This document shows, one piece after another, positions 1 through 9,127 of a stretch of 64,000 nucleotides of DNA (position 1 is its first letter; each line of letters begins with the position of its first letter). Under the pieces are notes generated by a model, which had not been told where the DNA came from, searched no databases, and saw nothing but the letters and a program-made list of their open reading frames with translations. This stretch comes from Thermohalobaculum sp038534135. GTDB taxonomy: Bacteria; Pseudomonadota; Alphaproteobacteria; Rhodobacterales; Rhodobacteraceae. Both the position numbers and the translations under genes were made by a program. The stretch spans positions 1 to 64,000 of the forward strand of contig JBCAXJ010000013.1 of the NCBI GenBank assembly GCA_038534135.1. Direction: 5' to 3'.

Positions 1-87
1 ACCGTCACCTACGGCACCGATGTGGTCACGGTGTTCGGCACGTCCGCCGCACAGCTCACCGAGGACCAGTTCGATTTCACGCCTTAA
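1..87 (+). CDS. C-terminal end of a probable RTX/haemolysin-type secreted protein (partial)
   Basis: Frame 1 is open from the first base and ends with TAA at 85-87, giving 28 residues that finish LTEDQFDFTP. A hydrophobic stretch followed by xLTxDQFxF and an immediate stop is the usual tail of haemolysin-type calcium-binding or type I secreted proteins in Rhodobacterales, where the extreme C-terminus carries the export signal. None of the glycine-rich nonapeptide repeats are inside the window, so the family call is an inference from the tail alone. The neighbouring selO is on the other strand and converges on it. Confidence 0.5.
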   Translation, partial: TVTYGTDVVTVFGTSAAQLTEDQFDFTP

Positions 88-243
88 CGTGGCGAGAACT
101 ACCTCGGTCACGGATGTGTCCGGCGCCAGAAGCGATTATCGCTAAGCGTTGGCCTACACGTGTGACGCAGCGTGCCGAACTCGATCGGGATCTGAGGATC
201 CAAGAACTGGGACATCCCCGGGCGAACCGAATGCTCGACTGGA

Positions 244-1734
244 TCAAGTCCCACAGAACGTCTGGCGCACTTCCTCTTGAGGAGTTGGGGGTTGAGCCAG
301 CGTCCTGTCCGAAGGCTCAGCGAATGGTGTTTCCAGCGCCACAGTCAGATCATGGACAGGCGTGAAGTCTCTGTCTTGATATGCGGCCTGGATCGCAGCC
401 TCGACCAGATGATTTCGCGGGATGATCGCCGGATTCACCGCATCCATGTCCGATTTCCGGTCTTCGAGTGATCGTGGGTCATCGCGGAGGCGCGCGCGCC
501 AGTCCTTTGCCCAAGCGTCGAACGCACTTCCATCAACGAACCGAGATCGCATTGGGGCATCGTGATCCGGACTCAGATCTGGGTCTGCTACCTCCGAAAG
601 AGACCGGAACGTCAATGTGAAATCTGCCTCACCCTGCGCCATTGCCTTAAGCAAGTTGCCGACCAACTCCGCGTCAGCCTCGGTTGCTTCACAGAGACCG
701 ATCTTTCGGGCAAACCCAGCCATATGGTGCTGTTCGAACGCGGCGGTAAAAGCGTCGACAGCAGTTTGGGCGGTTTCGATGGCTTTCGTCTCTTCGGCGT
801 CGAACAATGGCAGCAGAGACTGCGCAAAGTTCGCGAGGTTCCACTGTGCGATCCCGGGTTGGTTGCGATACCGATAGCGCCCCATCTGGTCGATGAAACT
901 GAACACCTTGTCTGGGTGAAACACATCCATGAAGGCGCAGGGACCGTAGTCGATGGTTTCAGCCGCGATCGACATGTTGTCGGTGTTCATCACCCCGTGG
1001 ATGAACCCGAGATGCATCCATTGTGCGACCAGGCTCGCCTGTGCCGCGATCACGCTTTCCAGCAGTGCGACGTATGGGTTCGTGGCCTCGCTGGCTTCAG
1101 AATACAGCCGGTCGATGACGTAGTCGGCCAGATGCCGAACCGCGTCGGTATCGCCGCGCGCGGCAAAGAACTGGAAAGTTCCGACGCGGATGTGCCCCCG
1201 CGAGATCCGCGTCAGGACGGCACCCGGCAGCGGGCCGTCTTCGCGATAGACCGGTTCGCCGGTCAGGGTCGCGGCGAGCGCGCGCGTAGTCGGCACACCC
1301 AGTGCCGCCATCGCTTCCGAGACGATGTACTCGCGCAGCACTGGGCCGAGTCCGGCACGACCGTCGCCCATCCGTGAATACGGCGTTGGGCCAGAGCCTT
1401 TCAGTTGCACATCATAGCGCACGCCATCTTTCCCGATGATCTCGCCCAACAACAAAGCACGACCATCGCCAAGCTGCGGGTTCCAACTGCCAAACTGGTG
1501 TCCTGCATAGGCCATGGCTAGTGGATCTGACCCGTCGGCAACCTGGTTTCCGGTGAGAACCGCGACACCGCCGGGCGCGCGCAGGTCTTCGAGCTTGAGC
1601 CCCAAAACCTCGGCCAATCCGGCGTTCAGGCGGATCAGTTGCGGTTCACGCACTGGGGTCGGCGCGAGCTTCGTAAAGAACCGGTCCGGTAGGTTTGCAT
1701 AGCTGTTCTGGAAGGCAAACAGAGTCTCTGTCAT
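244..1734 (-). CDS. selO: SelO/YdiU family protein adenylyltransferase (pseudokinase AMPylase)
   Basis: About 496 residues, normal for the family. SelO transfers AMP from ATP to Ser/Thr/Tyr of target proteins and is linked to redox stress. Visible signatures are LGDGRALLLGE near residue 90, QLKGSGPTPYSR near 111-122 (nucleotide-binding Lys), the region around HGVMNTDNMS near 246-255 (catalytic-loop equivalent) and DYGPCAFMDVF just after it. The protein ends FCGT, a penultimate-region Cys at the place where eukaryotic homologues carry selenocysteine. An in-frame ATG lies four codons further upstream; MTETLFAFQNSYANLP is preferred because family members start close to the FxNSYAxLP motif. It is convergent with the partial gene at the window start and lies 72 bases downstream of the M24/DUF427 gene on the same strand. 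Confidence 0.93.
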   Translation of the reverse strand: MTETLFAFQNSYANLPDRFFTKLAPTPVREPQLIRLNAGLAEVLGLKLEDLRAPGGVAVLTGNQVADGSDPLAMAYAGHQFGSWNPQLGDGRALLLGEIIGKDGVRYDVQLKGSGPTPYSRMGDGRAGLGPVLREYIVSEAMAALGVPTTRALAATLTGEPVYREDGPLPGAVLTRISRGHIRVGTFQFFAARGDTDAVRHLADYVIDRLYSEASEATNPYVALLESVIAAQASLVAQWMHLGFIHGVMNTDNMSIAAETIDYGPCAFMDVFHPDKVFSFIDQMGRYRYRNQPGIAQWNLANFAQSLLPLFDAEETKAIETAQTAVDAFTAAFEQHHMAGFARKIGLCEATEADAELVGNLLKAMAQGEADFTLTFRSLSEVADPDLSPDHDAPMRSRFVDGSAFDAWAKDWRARLRDDPRSLEDRKSDMDAVNPAIIPRNHLVEAAIQAAYQDRDFTPVHDLTVALETPFAEPSDRTLAQPPTPQEEVRQTFCGT

Positions 1735-1806
1735 CGGTCTCGCCAATGTCGCACGGGGATTATCCAGAGATAGGGTGGCAGGGAGACCTCCGCCACCCGT
1801 AGACGA

Positions 1807-3972
1807 TCAAAGCTGCTCGACGGCGATCTCGTTTGGATAGAAGGCGATGTGACCCTTGATGGCCGCCGCCGCAGGAAGCGGGCTTTCATAGGACCAGGCG
1901 CCGTTTTCGATCGGTGTCGATTTGCGGACGACGTGAAAATGCGTGGCGTCGCCCTTATGGGGACAGTGTGTGACCTTGTCTGACGGTTCCAGGAACTCGA
2001 TCCCAGCATCGGCGCGGGGCAGATAGAAGACCGGTTCATACCCAGTCTCGCTTAGGATCAGCGCTTTGGTGCTCTCCGCGATCACGGCGCCACCTGCGCG
2101 GACGACGACTGTTCCCTGGGCGGGCTCGATGGTGAATCTGTCAGACATGGTCGAGGTCTCCTTGGTTGTGAGGGGACGGCAGCTTCGTTCGAGCCATTCC
2201 AGCTCCGGACCTTCCAGGAAGGGACCGATCTTTTCTTCGACTTGGGCATGATACGCGTCAAGCCAGGCGATCTCCTCGCGGTCGAGCAAGGCCGGGTCGA
2301 TCAAGCGCCGATCTATGGGGCAGAAAGTCAACGTTTCGAACCCGAGCATGTCACGGCTACCGCCATCCGGGATTGACGGCTCTGTGACGATCACGAGATT
2401 CTCGATCCGGATGCCGTATTCGCCGGGAACATAGAAACCGGGCTCGTTTGACAGGATCATGCCGGGCAGCAGCGGTTCCGTGCCGCGGCGCGAGAGTGAA
2501 GCGGGACCTTCATGGACATTCAGGCAGGCTCCGACGCCGTGCCCGGTTCCATGATCATAGTCGAGACCTGCGCGCCAAAGCGCAGCCCGCGCAAAGGGAT
2601 CGAGATCGCGCCCATTGAGACCTTCAGGCCATCGGATGCGCGAGACCGCGATCATGCCCTTCAGCACCAGTGTGAAGTGCCGCCGATAACCTTCGGAAAC
2701 CGCGCCCGTGGCCATGGTTCGGGTGATGTCGGTCGTACCGTCCGGATACTGCCCGCCGGAGTCGACCAACAGAAGCTCGCCCGGGATCAGTGTCCGATTG
2801 CTTTCGCGGTTCACCCGGTAATGGGGAAGCGCGCCGTTCGGGCCGGTTCCGCAAATCGTCTCGAACGAAATATCGTGGAGGTCTCCGGCCTCGGCCCGGA
2901 TCTCCTCGAGCTTTGTGGCAATGTCGATCTCCGTCAGCGTCTCACCGGCCTCGAGCGCTTGATTGACCCAGCACAGAAACGTCGCCATGGCCGCGCCGTC
3001 GCGCAGGTGCGCCATGCGCATCCCGTCAAGCTCGGCCTCGTTCTTCTGTGCCTTCGGCAGAATGCACGGATCACGACCCCATTTTATCTGAGTCGCGTTC
3101 GCGGAAAGCCGCTCCGCAAACCACAGCGGACAGGTCGTCCGGTCGAGCAGCACCGGACCGCCGAGCCCGTCGATCACCGCTGGCAGTGCATCCGATGGAT
3201 GAATCGTGACATCATTCCCGAGATGGGTGCGGACATCGCCGTCGATCTTGTCCGGATCCATGATCAGATCGACATGCCCGTCAGCATGGAGCACGCCAAA
3301 CCCTTGAGCCACAGGCGATCTTGCAATGTCAGAGCCGCGTATGTTCAAGAGCCATGCGATCGAGTCCGGCAGGCTGAGCACCGCAGTCTTTGCGCCACCG
3401 TCGCTCAGGGTTTTCCCGAGCCGCTTGCGCTTGGCGTCGGCATCTTCGCCCGCGTGTTCGCTGTGGATCCGGACCGCGCCCGCGGGTTTTGGAGGTTGAT
3501 CGTCCCACGCCGCATCCAGCGGGTTCGCATCCAGTGAGACCATCGCGGCGCCGTGTTTTTCGGCCACCTCCCGCATCCGATCGATCTCGGATTTGCCGTG
3601 GAGCCAAGGATCGTAGCCAATCCGGTCACCTTCCTTCAGGACCGTGGTCAGCCACTGGTGCACCGGGGTGACATGAATAGGGACCATTTCGTACAGATCC
3701 GGCATCACCTGTTCTGCGGTTTGCAGGGTGTATCGCCCATCGGTGAAGATCGCCGCGCGCCGATCCAAGATCACGGCAATTCCGGCAGAGCCAGTGAATC
3801 CCGTCACCCACGCCAGCCGTTCATCATGTGGCGCAACGTTCTCGCCCTGGTGGGCATCCGCGCGTGGCACAAGGAAACCCGAAACACCTGCATCGGCCAT
3901 CTTCGCACGAAGTGCTGCCAGCCGCGTCGGTGCCGCTGCCTTATCCGCCGTCATCTCGAAATTTTGGAACAT
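1807..3972 (-). CDS. M24B Xaa-Pro aminopeptidase fused in frame to a DUF427 domain
   Basis: 721 residues. Residues 1-600 are an aminopeptidase-P-type enzyme that removes N-terminal residues preceding proline: two creatinase-like N-terminal domains, then the pita-bread domain with all five metal ligands visible (D404 in VDSGG, D415 in TDITRT, H478 in GHGVG, E510 in LSNEPGFY, E524 in IRIEN). The peptidase would normally end around WLERSCRPL (about residue 600). The frame continues without a stop through a short linker into a complete 113-residue DUF427 domain (609-721; motif THCPHKGDATHFHV). The bases before Met609 contain a good Shine-Dalgarno (see 2157-2163), so the DUF427 part looks like a formerly separate gene. 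Either this is a true fusion, or a stop was lost, or DUF427 is also made from its own start. Confidence 0.9.
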   Translation of the reverse strand: MFQNFEMTADKAAAPTRLAALRAKMADAGVSGFLVPRADAHQGENVAPHDERLAWVTGFTGSAGIAVILDRRAAIFTDGRYTLQTAEQVMPDLYEMVPIHVTPVHQWLTTVLKEGDRIGYDPWLHGKSEIDRMREVAEKHGAAMVSLDANPLDAAWDDQPPKPAGAVRIHSEHAGEDADAKRKRLGKTLSDGGAKTAVLSLPDSIAWLLNIRGSDIARSPVAQGFGVLHADGHVDLIMDPDKIDGDVRTHLGNDVTIHPSDALPAVIDGLGGPVLLDRTTCPLWFAERLSANATQIKWGRDPCILPKAQKNEAELDGMRMAHLRDGAAMATFLCWVNQALEAGETLTEIDIATKLEEIRAEAGDLHDISFETICGTGPNGALPHYRVNRESNRTLIPGELLLVDSGGQYPDGTTDITRTMATGAVSEGYRRHFTLVLKGMIAVSRIRWPEGLNGRDLDPFARAALWRAGLDYDHGTGHGVGACLNVHEGPASLSRRGTEPLLPGMILSNEPGFYVPGEYGIRIENLVIVTEPSIPDGGSRDMLGFETLTFCPIDRRLIDPALLDREEIAWLDAYHAQVEEKIGPFLEGPELEWLERSCRPLTTKETSTMSDRFTIEPAQGTVVVRAGGAVIAESTKALILSETGYEPVFYLPRADAGIEFLEPSDKVTHCPHKGDATHFHVVRKSTPIENGAWSYESPLPAAAAIKGHIAFYPNEIAVEQL
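2146..2163 (-). promoter_or_regulatory. Internal Shine-Dalgarno and ATG for the DUF427 part
   Basis: On the minus strand AAGGAGA (2157-2163) is followed by 8 bases and then ATG (2146-2148), which encodes Met609 of the long protein and is exactly where a stand-alone DUF427 protein would begin. This is stronger than most ribosome binding sites in the window. It suggests the DUF427 domain was, or still is, translated independently. Confidence 0.7.
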
Positions 3973-4060
3973 TCGTCAGGAGATCCTGTGCACGTCGATT
4001 GAAATATGACTGTGGCAGATTCACCTAGGCGTGGCGATACTGCAAGAGATCAGGAGACCG

Positions 4061-4663
4061 ATGGGTTTCATTCGCGCACTGATGGGTCTTTCCGTTATCG
4101 GGCTGCTTGCGGCGGGGCCGCTCGCTATTCTGATCGAGGAGACTGATATCCGCACGCCCGAGGCGGCGCGCCCGGCAGATGCGGCCCTTGTTTTTGGTGC
4201 TTTGGTCCGTGAAAGCCAAATCTCCCCGTTGCACGCGGAAAGACTGGATGCCGCGGCTCAACTGTTCATTGATGGCAAGATCCAGCGAATCGTCGTCTCG
4301 AATGCCCCCCGCGCAGCAGCGGTGATGTCCGATTACCTCGTGGAACGCGGCGTCCCAGAACAAGCGATCGAAGTCGATCCGCATGCGATAAAGACACCCC
4401 ATACCTGTGCCAATGAGCTCGACCGCGGACAGCCCCGCGATGTTATTCTGATCAGTCAGCGCTTTCATCTCCCTCGCATCGCCTATCAGTGTCGCAAGCT
4501 CGGGCTCGAGGGACAGTACGTGGCGGCTGACCAGCCGCGTGACGAGATCAGCAGCGCGCGCGCGCCTCTTTCCGTGTTGCGGATCCGGGCCGCCCGTTAC
4601 GTACGGGAAGCTGCGCTGGTCTGGGCCAGTTTGCTCGAGGCCTATCCCGGACGACCCGCCTGA
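4061..4663 (+). CDS. DUF218 (YdcF/SanA-like) membrane-anchored protein
   Basis: 200 residues from the ATG at 4061, which has AGGAG at 4052-4056; an upstream start at 4031 is open but has no comparable site. An N-terminal membrane segment (GLSVIGLLAAGPLAIL) is followed by a DUF218 domain: ALVFGALVR near the start, IQRIVVSNA, HTCANE and VILISQRFHLPRIAYQCRKLG. SanA/YdcF proteins sit at the inner membrane and affect envelope permeability; their biochemical activity is not settled. It runs in the same direction as the hpa genes but is separated by 68 bases. Confidence 0.8.
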   Translation: MGFIRALMGLSVIGLLAAGPLAILIEETDIRTPEAARPADAALVFGALVRESQISPLHAERLDAAAQLFIDGKIQRIVVSNAPRAAAVMSDYLVERGVPEQAIEVDPHAIKTPHTCANELDRGQPRDVILISQRFHLPRIAYQCRKLGLEGQYVAADQPRDEISSARAPLSVLRIRAARYVREAALVWASLLEAYPGRPA

Positions 4664-4731
4664 CAAGACCGCATCAACCGGTTAAACAGGCGAAAACGTC
4701 GGGATTCATCGGCGAGGTTCAGGGGGTGTGT

Positions 4732-6237
4732 ATGTCCGAACTCGAACAGAATGTCGCGAAGCTCGAAGGGTATCTCGAGCGTTTTCGCGACGGCGGCATT
4801 CGTCACCGCATTGCCGGACGTCCGGTCGCGTCCGAGCAGACCTTTCCCACGCGATCCCCGGTGGACGGCTCCCATATCTGCGATGTGGCGCGCGGCGGTG
4901 CCATTGAAATTGACCAGGCCGCGAAGGCCGCAAAAGATGCGTTTCCTGCGTGGCGAGACTTTCCAGCGACTGAGCGCAAGAAGGTCCTGCACAAGATCGC
5001 CGATTCGATTGTCGCGCGCGCCGAGGAGATCGCATTCTGCGAATGCTGGGACACCGGTCAGGCGCTGCGGTTCATGTCAAAGGCAGCACTGCGCGGTGCC
5101 GAGAATTTTCGCTTCTTTGCTGATCGTGCCCCTGCTGCGCGTGATGGTCAGGCGCTGCCGTCGCCGACACTGATGAACGTGACGACCCGAGTGCCGATCG
5201 GCCCGGTCGGCGTGATCACGCCCTGGAACACTCCGTTCATGCTGTCGACCTGGAAAATCGCTCCGGCTTTGGCGGCAGGATGCACCGTCGTGCACAAACC
5301 GGCGGAGTTCTCGCCCGTCACGGCCTCGATCCTGCAAGAGATCGCCGAGGATGCCGGCCTTCCTCCCGGCGTTTGGAACATGGTGCACGGGATGGGAGAG
5401 GAAGCCGGCAAGGCCCTGACCGAGCACAAGGACATCAAGGCGATCGCCTTCGTCGGTGAGTCCAAGACCGGCTCGATGATCATGGCGCAAGGTGCACCGA
5501 CCCTAAAGCGTGTGCATTTTGAATTGGGTGGCAAGAATCCGGTCGTTGTGTTCGACGATGCCGATTTGGAGCGTGCCTTGGATGCGGCGATCTTCATGAT
5601 CTACTCGCTGAACGGAGAACGCTGTACCTCGTCGTCCCGCTTGTTGGTGCAATCCACCATCGCGGATGAGTTCAAGGCGAAGCTGGTCGAGCGGGTGAAC
5701 CGCATCAAGGTTGGCCACCCGTTGGATCCAACGACCGAAGTAGGGCCCCTGATTGAGAAGGTGCATCTCGACAAGGTTTGCGCGTACTTCGATGTGGCGC
5801 GATCTGAAGGGGCCGAGATTGCCGCGGGCGGCGAAGCGCTGGCGGGAGAGGGTTTCTATGTCAAGCCGACACTCTTCGCAGGCGCGACCAATCAGATGCG
5901 CATCAGTCAGGAGGAGATCTTCGGTCCCGTCCTGACCATGATCCCGTTCGAGACCGAGGAAGACGCGTTGGCGATGGCCAATGATGTTGAATACGGCCTT
6001 ACCGGATATGTCTGGACCGAGAACCTGACCCGAGCGTTGCGCTTTACCAACAGGCTTGAAGCCGGCATGATCTGGGTGAACTCCGAGAACGTCCGCCACT
6101 TGCCGACCCCGTTCGGTGGGGTCAAAGCGTCCGGTATCGGACGGGACGGCGGGGACTGGAGCTTCGAGTTCTACATGGAGCAGAAGCACATCGGCTTCGC
6201 CACTGGCCATCACAAGATCCCAAGACTGGGAGCGTAG
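4732..6237 (+). CDS. hpaE: 5-carboxymethyl-2-hydroxymuconate semialdehyde dehydrogenase
   Basis: 501-residue NAD-dependent aldehyde dehydrogenase. It oxidises the ring-cleavage semialdehyde of homoprotocatechuate to 5-carboxymethyl-2-hydroxymuconate. Seen: cofactor segment TPWNTPFML (164-171), KPAEFSP (189-195), general base E264 in FELGGKNP and nucleophile C298 in NGERCTSSS. ALDH family alone would not give substrate; the assignment rests on the adjacent ring-cleavage dioxygenase (3 bases downstream) and the hydratase at 8258. Start chosen at MSELEQN; a GTG two codons upstream is also open. First gene of the hpa set, with no regulator next to it. Confidence 0.88.
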   Translation: MSELEQNVAKLEGYLERFRDGGIRHRIAGRPVASEQTFPTRSPVDGSHICDVARGGAIEIDQAAKAAKDAFPAWRDFPATERKKVLHKIADSIVARAEEIAFCECWDTGQALRFMSKAALRGAENFRFFADRAPAARDGQALPSPTLMNVTTRVPIGPVGVITPWNTPFMLSTWKIAPALAAGCTVVHKPAEFSPVTASILQEIAEDAGLPPGVWNMVHGMGEEAGKALTEHKDIKAIAFVGESKTGSMIMAQGAPTLKRVHFELGGKNPVVVFDDADLERALDAAIFMIYSLNGERCTSSSRLLVQSTIADEFKAKLVERVNRIKVGHPLDPTTEVGPLIEKVHLDKVCAYFDVARSEGAEIAAGGEALAGEGFYVKPTLFAGATNQMRISQEEIFGPVLTMIPFETEEDALAMANDVEYGLTGYVWTENLTRALRFTNRLEAGMIWVNSENVRHLPTPFGGVKASGIGRDGGDWSFEFYMEQKHIGFATGHHKIPRLGA

Positions 6238-6240
6238 ATC

Positions 6241-7221
6241 ATGCCTGTTCCGGCACCCGTTCTCTACCCGCCCTTCAACATCGTCCGGCTCAGCCATGTG
6301 GAATACACAGTGCGCGATCTCGCAGCGTCCAAAGCGTTCTATGTTGACACGCTCGGGCTGCAGATCACGCAGAAGGAACAGGGCCGTCTTTATCTGCGTG
6401 CCATGGAGGAACGCGGGCATCACTGCATTGTCTTGGTCGAAGGCTCGGAACCGGCTGCCAATGTGTTGGGGTTCAAGCTTTACGATGCGCCTGACCTCGA
6501 TAAAGCCGCTCAGTGGTTTAGTGCCGAGGGACTGCCTGTGGAGTGGGTTGAACGGCCTTACCAAGAACGTTCCCTGCGCACCCGCGATCCTTCGGGCATT
6601 CCTCTGGAATTCTACGTGAAGATGGATCGCCTGCCGGTCATCGCGCAGAAATATGCGCTCTATCGAGGGGTCAAACCGCTGCGGATCGACCATTTCAATA
6701 TGTTTGCGTCTGACGTCGACGGTGCGATCGCGTTCTACAATCGCATCGGATTCCGGACGACCGAGTACACGGAGGACGCGGAAACAGGCAAATGCTGGGC
6801 CGCCTGGATGCACCGCAAGGGCGGGGTCCATGACGTGGCCTTCACAAACGGACTGGGCCCGCGACTTCACCATACAGCTTTCTGGGTGCCGACGCCGCTG
6901 AACATCATCGATCTGCTCGATCTGATGTCGACCACCGGCTATCGTGAGAACATCGAGCGCGGACCGGGGCGGCACGGCATTTCGAATGCGTTCTTTCTCT
7001 ATGTGCGGGACCCGGATGGACACAGGATCGAGATCTACTGCTCGGACTATCAGACGGTCGACCCGGATCTGGAACCAATCAAGTGGGACCTTACGGATCC
7101 GCAACGCCAGACCCTCTGGGGCGCCCCCGCGCCGCGCAGTTGGTTCGAGGAAGGGACTCTCTTCGCCGGTATCGAGCCGGTCGAAGCGCAGTTGAAGGCA
7201 CAGCCAATCGTGGCACCATAG
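6241..7221 (+). CDS. hpaD: 3,4-dihydroxyphenylacetate (homoprotocatechuate) 2,3-dioxygenase
   Basis: 326 residues, type I extradiol dioxygenase made of repeated vicinal-oxygen-chelate modules, resembling the Brevibacterium/Arthrobacter type rather than the E. coli LigB-type HpaD. It cleaves homoprotocatechuate proximally to 5-carboxymethyl-2-hydroxymuconate semialdehyde, the substrate of the upstream dehydrogenase. The likely Fe/Mn facial triad is H151 (RIDHFNMF), H210 or H211 (RLHHTAFW) and E264 (HRIEIYCSDY). DPSGIPLEFY (116-125) is the equivalent module motif in the N-terminal half, and the later DPDGHRIEIYCSDY is characteristic. Starts 3 bases after hpaE, so almost certainly co-transcribed. 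Confidence 0.9.
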   Translation: MPVPAPVLYPPFNIVRLSHVEYTVRDLAASKAFYVDTLGLQITQKEQGRLYLRAMEERGHHCIVLVEGSEPAANVLGFKLYDAPDLDKAAQWFSAEGLPVEWVERPYQERSLRTRDPSGIPLEFYVKMDRLPVIAQKYALYRGVKPLRIDHFNMFASDVDGAIAFYNRIGFRTTEYTEDAETGKCWAAWMHRKGGVHDVAFTNGLGPRLHHTAFWVPTPLNIIDLLDLMSTTGYRENIERGPGRHGISNAFFLYVRDPDGHRIEIYCSDYQTVDPDLEPIKWDLTDPQRQTLWGAPAPRSWFEEGTLFAGIEPVEAQLKAQPIVAP

Positions 7222-7253
7222 CATCGGACGGGTCGAGGACGGCGGAGACGCTT

Positions 7254-8243
7254 ATGGCTTGGGGATTGAGAGCACTTTGGCGATTGCTGCTGGCGGGGGT
7301 GGGCATTCTGGTCGTCGCCTCGGCGCTGATCGCGGGCGCCTATTTCGCTGGTCTGCAACTCCCAATCTATGCTGCGACAACGCCGATCGCATTTCCGAAC
7401 TGGAATAAGACGCGCACGGTCGAGGCCAGTTTGCTGCACGACAGCGAAGTCTGGCGGGCCAATGGGCGGACGCATCTGACCGTGAATCTCCAGATGCCCG
7501 ACGCAATCCAGCGGCTGAAAGCGTTCCTCGACGGGGGCCGCAGCGAACTGGTGGTATGTGGCCCACAGAAGTTGCTGATGCACAGTCTGGTTGATGGCAA
7601 GGTCGGCATAAACGGCGACCTGATCACCGTGACGGGGACCGCCGATATGGAACTGGACGGCATCATTCAGGCGCGGGATGACTGGCCGGTGCGCATGTCT
7701 GTCCGCGTCGGTCATGAACGAACCAATGTATGGGCAGAAGTCACCGACATTGCGATTGGGCAGATCCCGGAACCGATGGTCGAAGCGCTTTTGAAACGGC
7801 TGACGCGCTTCAGCTTCACGCGCGAGCAGATTTTCGATCTGATCACGCGCGATCTGCAACCCGAGGAAGCCGCATTTCTGGCGAAGCACAAGGATGAATT
7901 GGATCTGGCCTTTGAAACCGTTGTTCCCGCACAGGACGGCGATGTAGTTTATCTGGATGCGGTGATCTCCGTTAACGAGGGCGCCGCGTTCGATGCGATC
8001 GGCGATCGGATGGTCGATGCGGCGAAAACCCGCTCGTCTGCGGTGGCCGAAATGATCCGCCCAAGCCATGCTCATGCCCAGTTCAACCTGAAGGATCTGA
8101 CCAAGGAACTCGAGAAGGTTGGCAAAAACCTCGAACGCGAACTGCGAAAGCAGGTGCCAGACGCGGCCAAGCTGCTGGAAGACCCCGAAGCGCTCATCCA
8201 GTCCTTGGTCGCCGGGACGACCGATTGCGAAATCATGTTCTGA
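7254..8243 (+). CDS. Membrane-anchored protein of unknown function inside the hpa cluster
   Basis: 329 residues with one N-terminal transmembrane helix (about residues 5-35, rich in Leu/Ala/Val) and a soluble domain predicted to lie outside the cytoplasm. No recognised catalytic motif. It lies 32 bases after hpaD and 14 bases before hpaH in the same direction, so it should be co-expressed. GGAG at 7244-7247 supports the start. It is not one of the standard homoprotocatechuate enzymes (HpaF, HpaG and HpaI are absent nearby). Identity as a general membrane protein that happens to sit here cannot be excluded. Confidence 0.75.
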   Translation: MAWGLRALWRLLLAGVGILVVASALIAGAYFAGLQLPIYAATTPIAFPNWNKTRTVEASLLHDSEVWRANGRTHLTVNLQMPDAIQRLKAFLDGGRSELVVCGPQKLLMHSLVDGKVGINGDLITVTGTADMELDGIIQARDDWPVRMSVRVGHERTNVWAEVTDIAIGQIPEPMVEALLKRLTRFSFTREQIFDLITRDLQPEEAAFLAKHKDELDLAFETVVPAQDGDVVYLDAVISVNEGAAFDAIGDRMVDAAKTRSSAVAEMIRPSHAHAQFNLKDLTKELEKVGKNLERELRKQVPDAAKLLEDPEALIQSLVAGTTDCEIMF

Positions 8244-8257
8244 GATGGGACCCAACC

Positions 8258-9061
8258 ATGCCACTTGATCCAGCCCAGATTTCTGGCGCGGCCGAGGACC
8301 TGTTCCAAGCAGAGGCAACCGGAAATCAGACCGGGTTGATGTCGCTACGCTTCCCGGGACTGACGCTCGACGATGCCTACGAAATTCAGAACGGTCTGGT
8401 GCGCCGCAAGCTGGCGGCAGGGCGCACTCAGATTGGCTGGAAGATCGGACTGACATCGAAGGCGATGCAGGATGCTTTGAAGATCTCAACCCCGGACAGC
8501 GGGGTATTGTTCGACGACATGCTGTTCGAGACCGGAGCAACGGTGCCCAAAGACTGCTTCATTCAGCCAAGGATCGAGGCCGAGATTGCTTTTGTCATGG
8601 GCGCTGATCTCGGACCGCAGCCAACGCGCGACGACGTCCTGGCGGCGACAGAGTCCGTGGTGCCTGCGTTGGAGATTCTGGACACGCGCATTCAGCGGAA
8701 GGATCCGGACACAGGTCAGCTTCGCGTGATCGCCGACACAATCGCGGATAATGCCGCCAATGCAGGAATCGTGCTCGGCAACGAACGCCATGCACCCGAT
8801 GCGATCGACTTGCGCTGGGTCGGTGCGATCGTCACGCGCAACGGCGAAGTCGAGGAAACCGGCCTTGGCGCCGGTGTCCTGAACGATCCGCCGATGGGGA
8901 TTGTCTGGCTTGCAGAGCGGCTTGGCACCCAGGGACAACAAATCAAGGCGGGAGAAGCGGTTCTGTCCGGGTCGTTTATCCGCCCGCTTGAAGCGCCTCC
9001 CGGATCACAGATCGACGCAGATTTCGGAGAATTTGGCCGAGTTTCGATCAACTTTTCCTGA
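8258..9061 (+). CDS. hpaH: 2-oxo-hept-4-ene-1,7-dioate hydratase
   Basis: 267 residues, the length of the HpaH/MhpD hydratase family (fumarylacetoacetase superfamily). It adds water to 2-oxohept-4-ene-1,7-dioate late in homoprotocatechuate breakdown. Seen: WKIGLTSKAMQ (70s), DSGVLFDDM (about 80-90), IQPRIEAEIAFVMG with the two metal-binding acidic residues, and a C-terminal GEAVLSGSFIRPLE. Start chosen at MPLDPAQIS; an upstream in-frame start would run back into the preceding gene. Last gene of the hpa set. Confidence 0.88.
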   Translation: MPLDPAQISGAAEDLFQAEATGNQTGLMSLRFPGLTLDDAYEIQNGLVRRKLAAGRTQIGWKIGLTSKAMQDALKISTPDSGVLFDDMLFETGATVPKDCFIQPRIEAEIAFVMGADLGPQPTRDDVLAATESVVPALEILDTRIQRKDPDTGQLRVIADTIADNAANAGIVLGNERHAPDAIDLRWVGAIVTRNGEVEETGLGAGVLNDPPMGIVWLAERLGTQGQQIKAGEAVLSGSFIRPLEAPPGSQIDADFGEFGRVSINFS

Positions 9062-9127
9062 ATTAATCTCGCATTAGCCATCATTGATCGGATATGAGCT
9101 CCACCGAGACGTGATGGAGCAGCCGCG

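Noticed and set aside
562..1377. 271-codon + strand frame opposite selO
   Set aside because: Shadow of selO on the other strand; no conserved motif.
4676..4683. AACCGGTT palindrome upstream of hpaE as an operator
   Set aside because: 8-bp palindromes are common; no resemblance to known HpaR sites could be shown.
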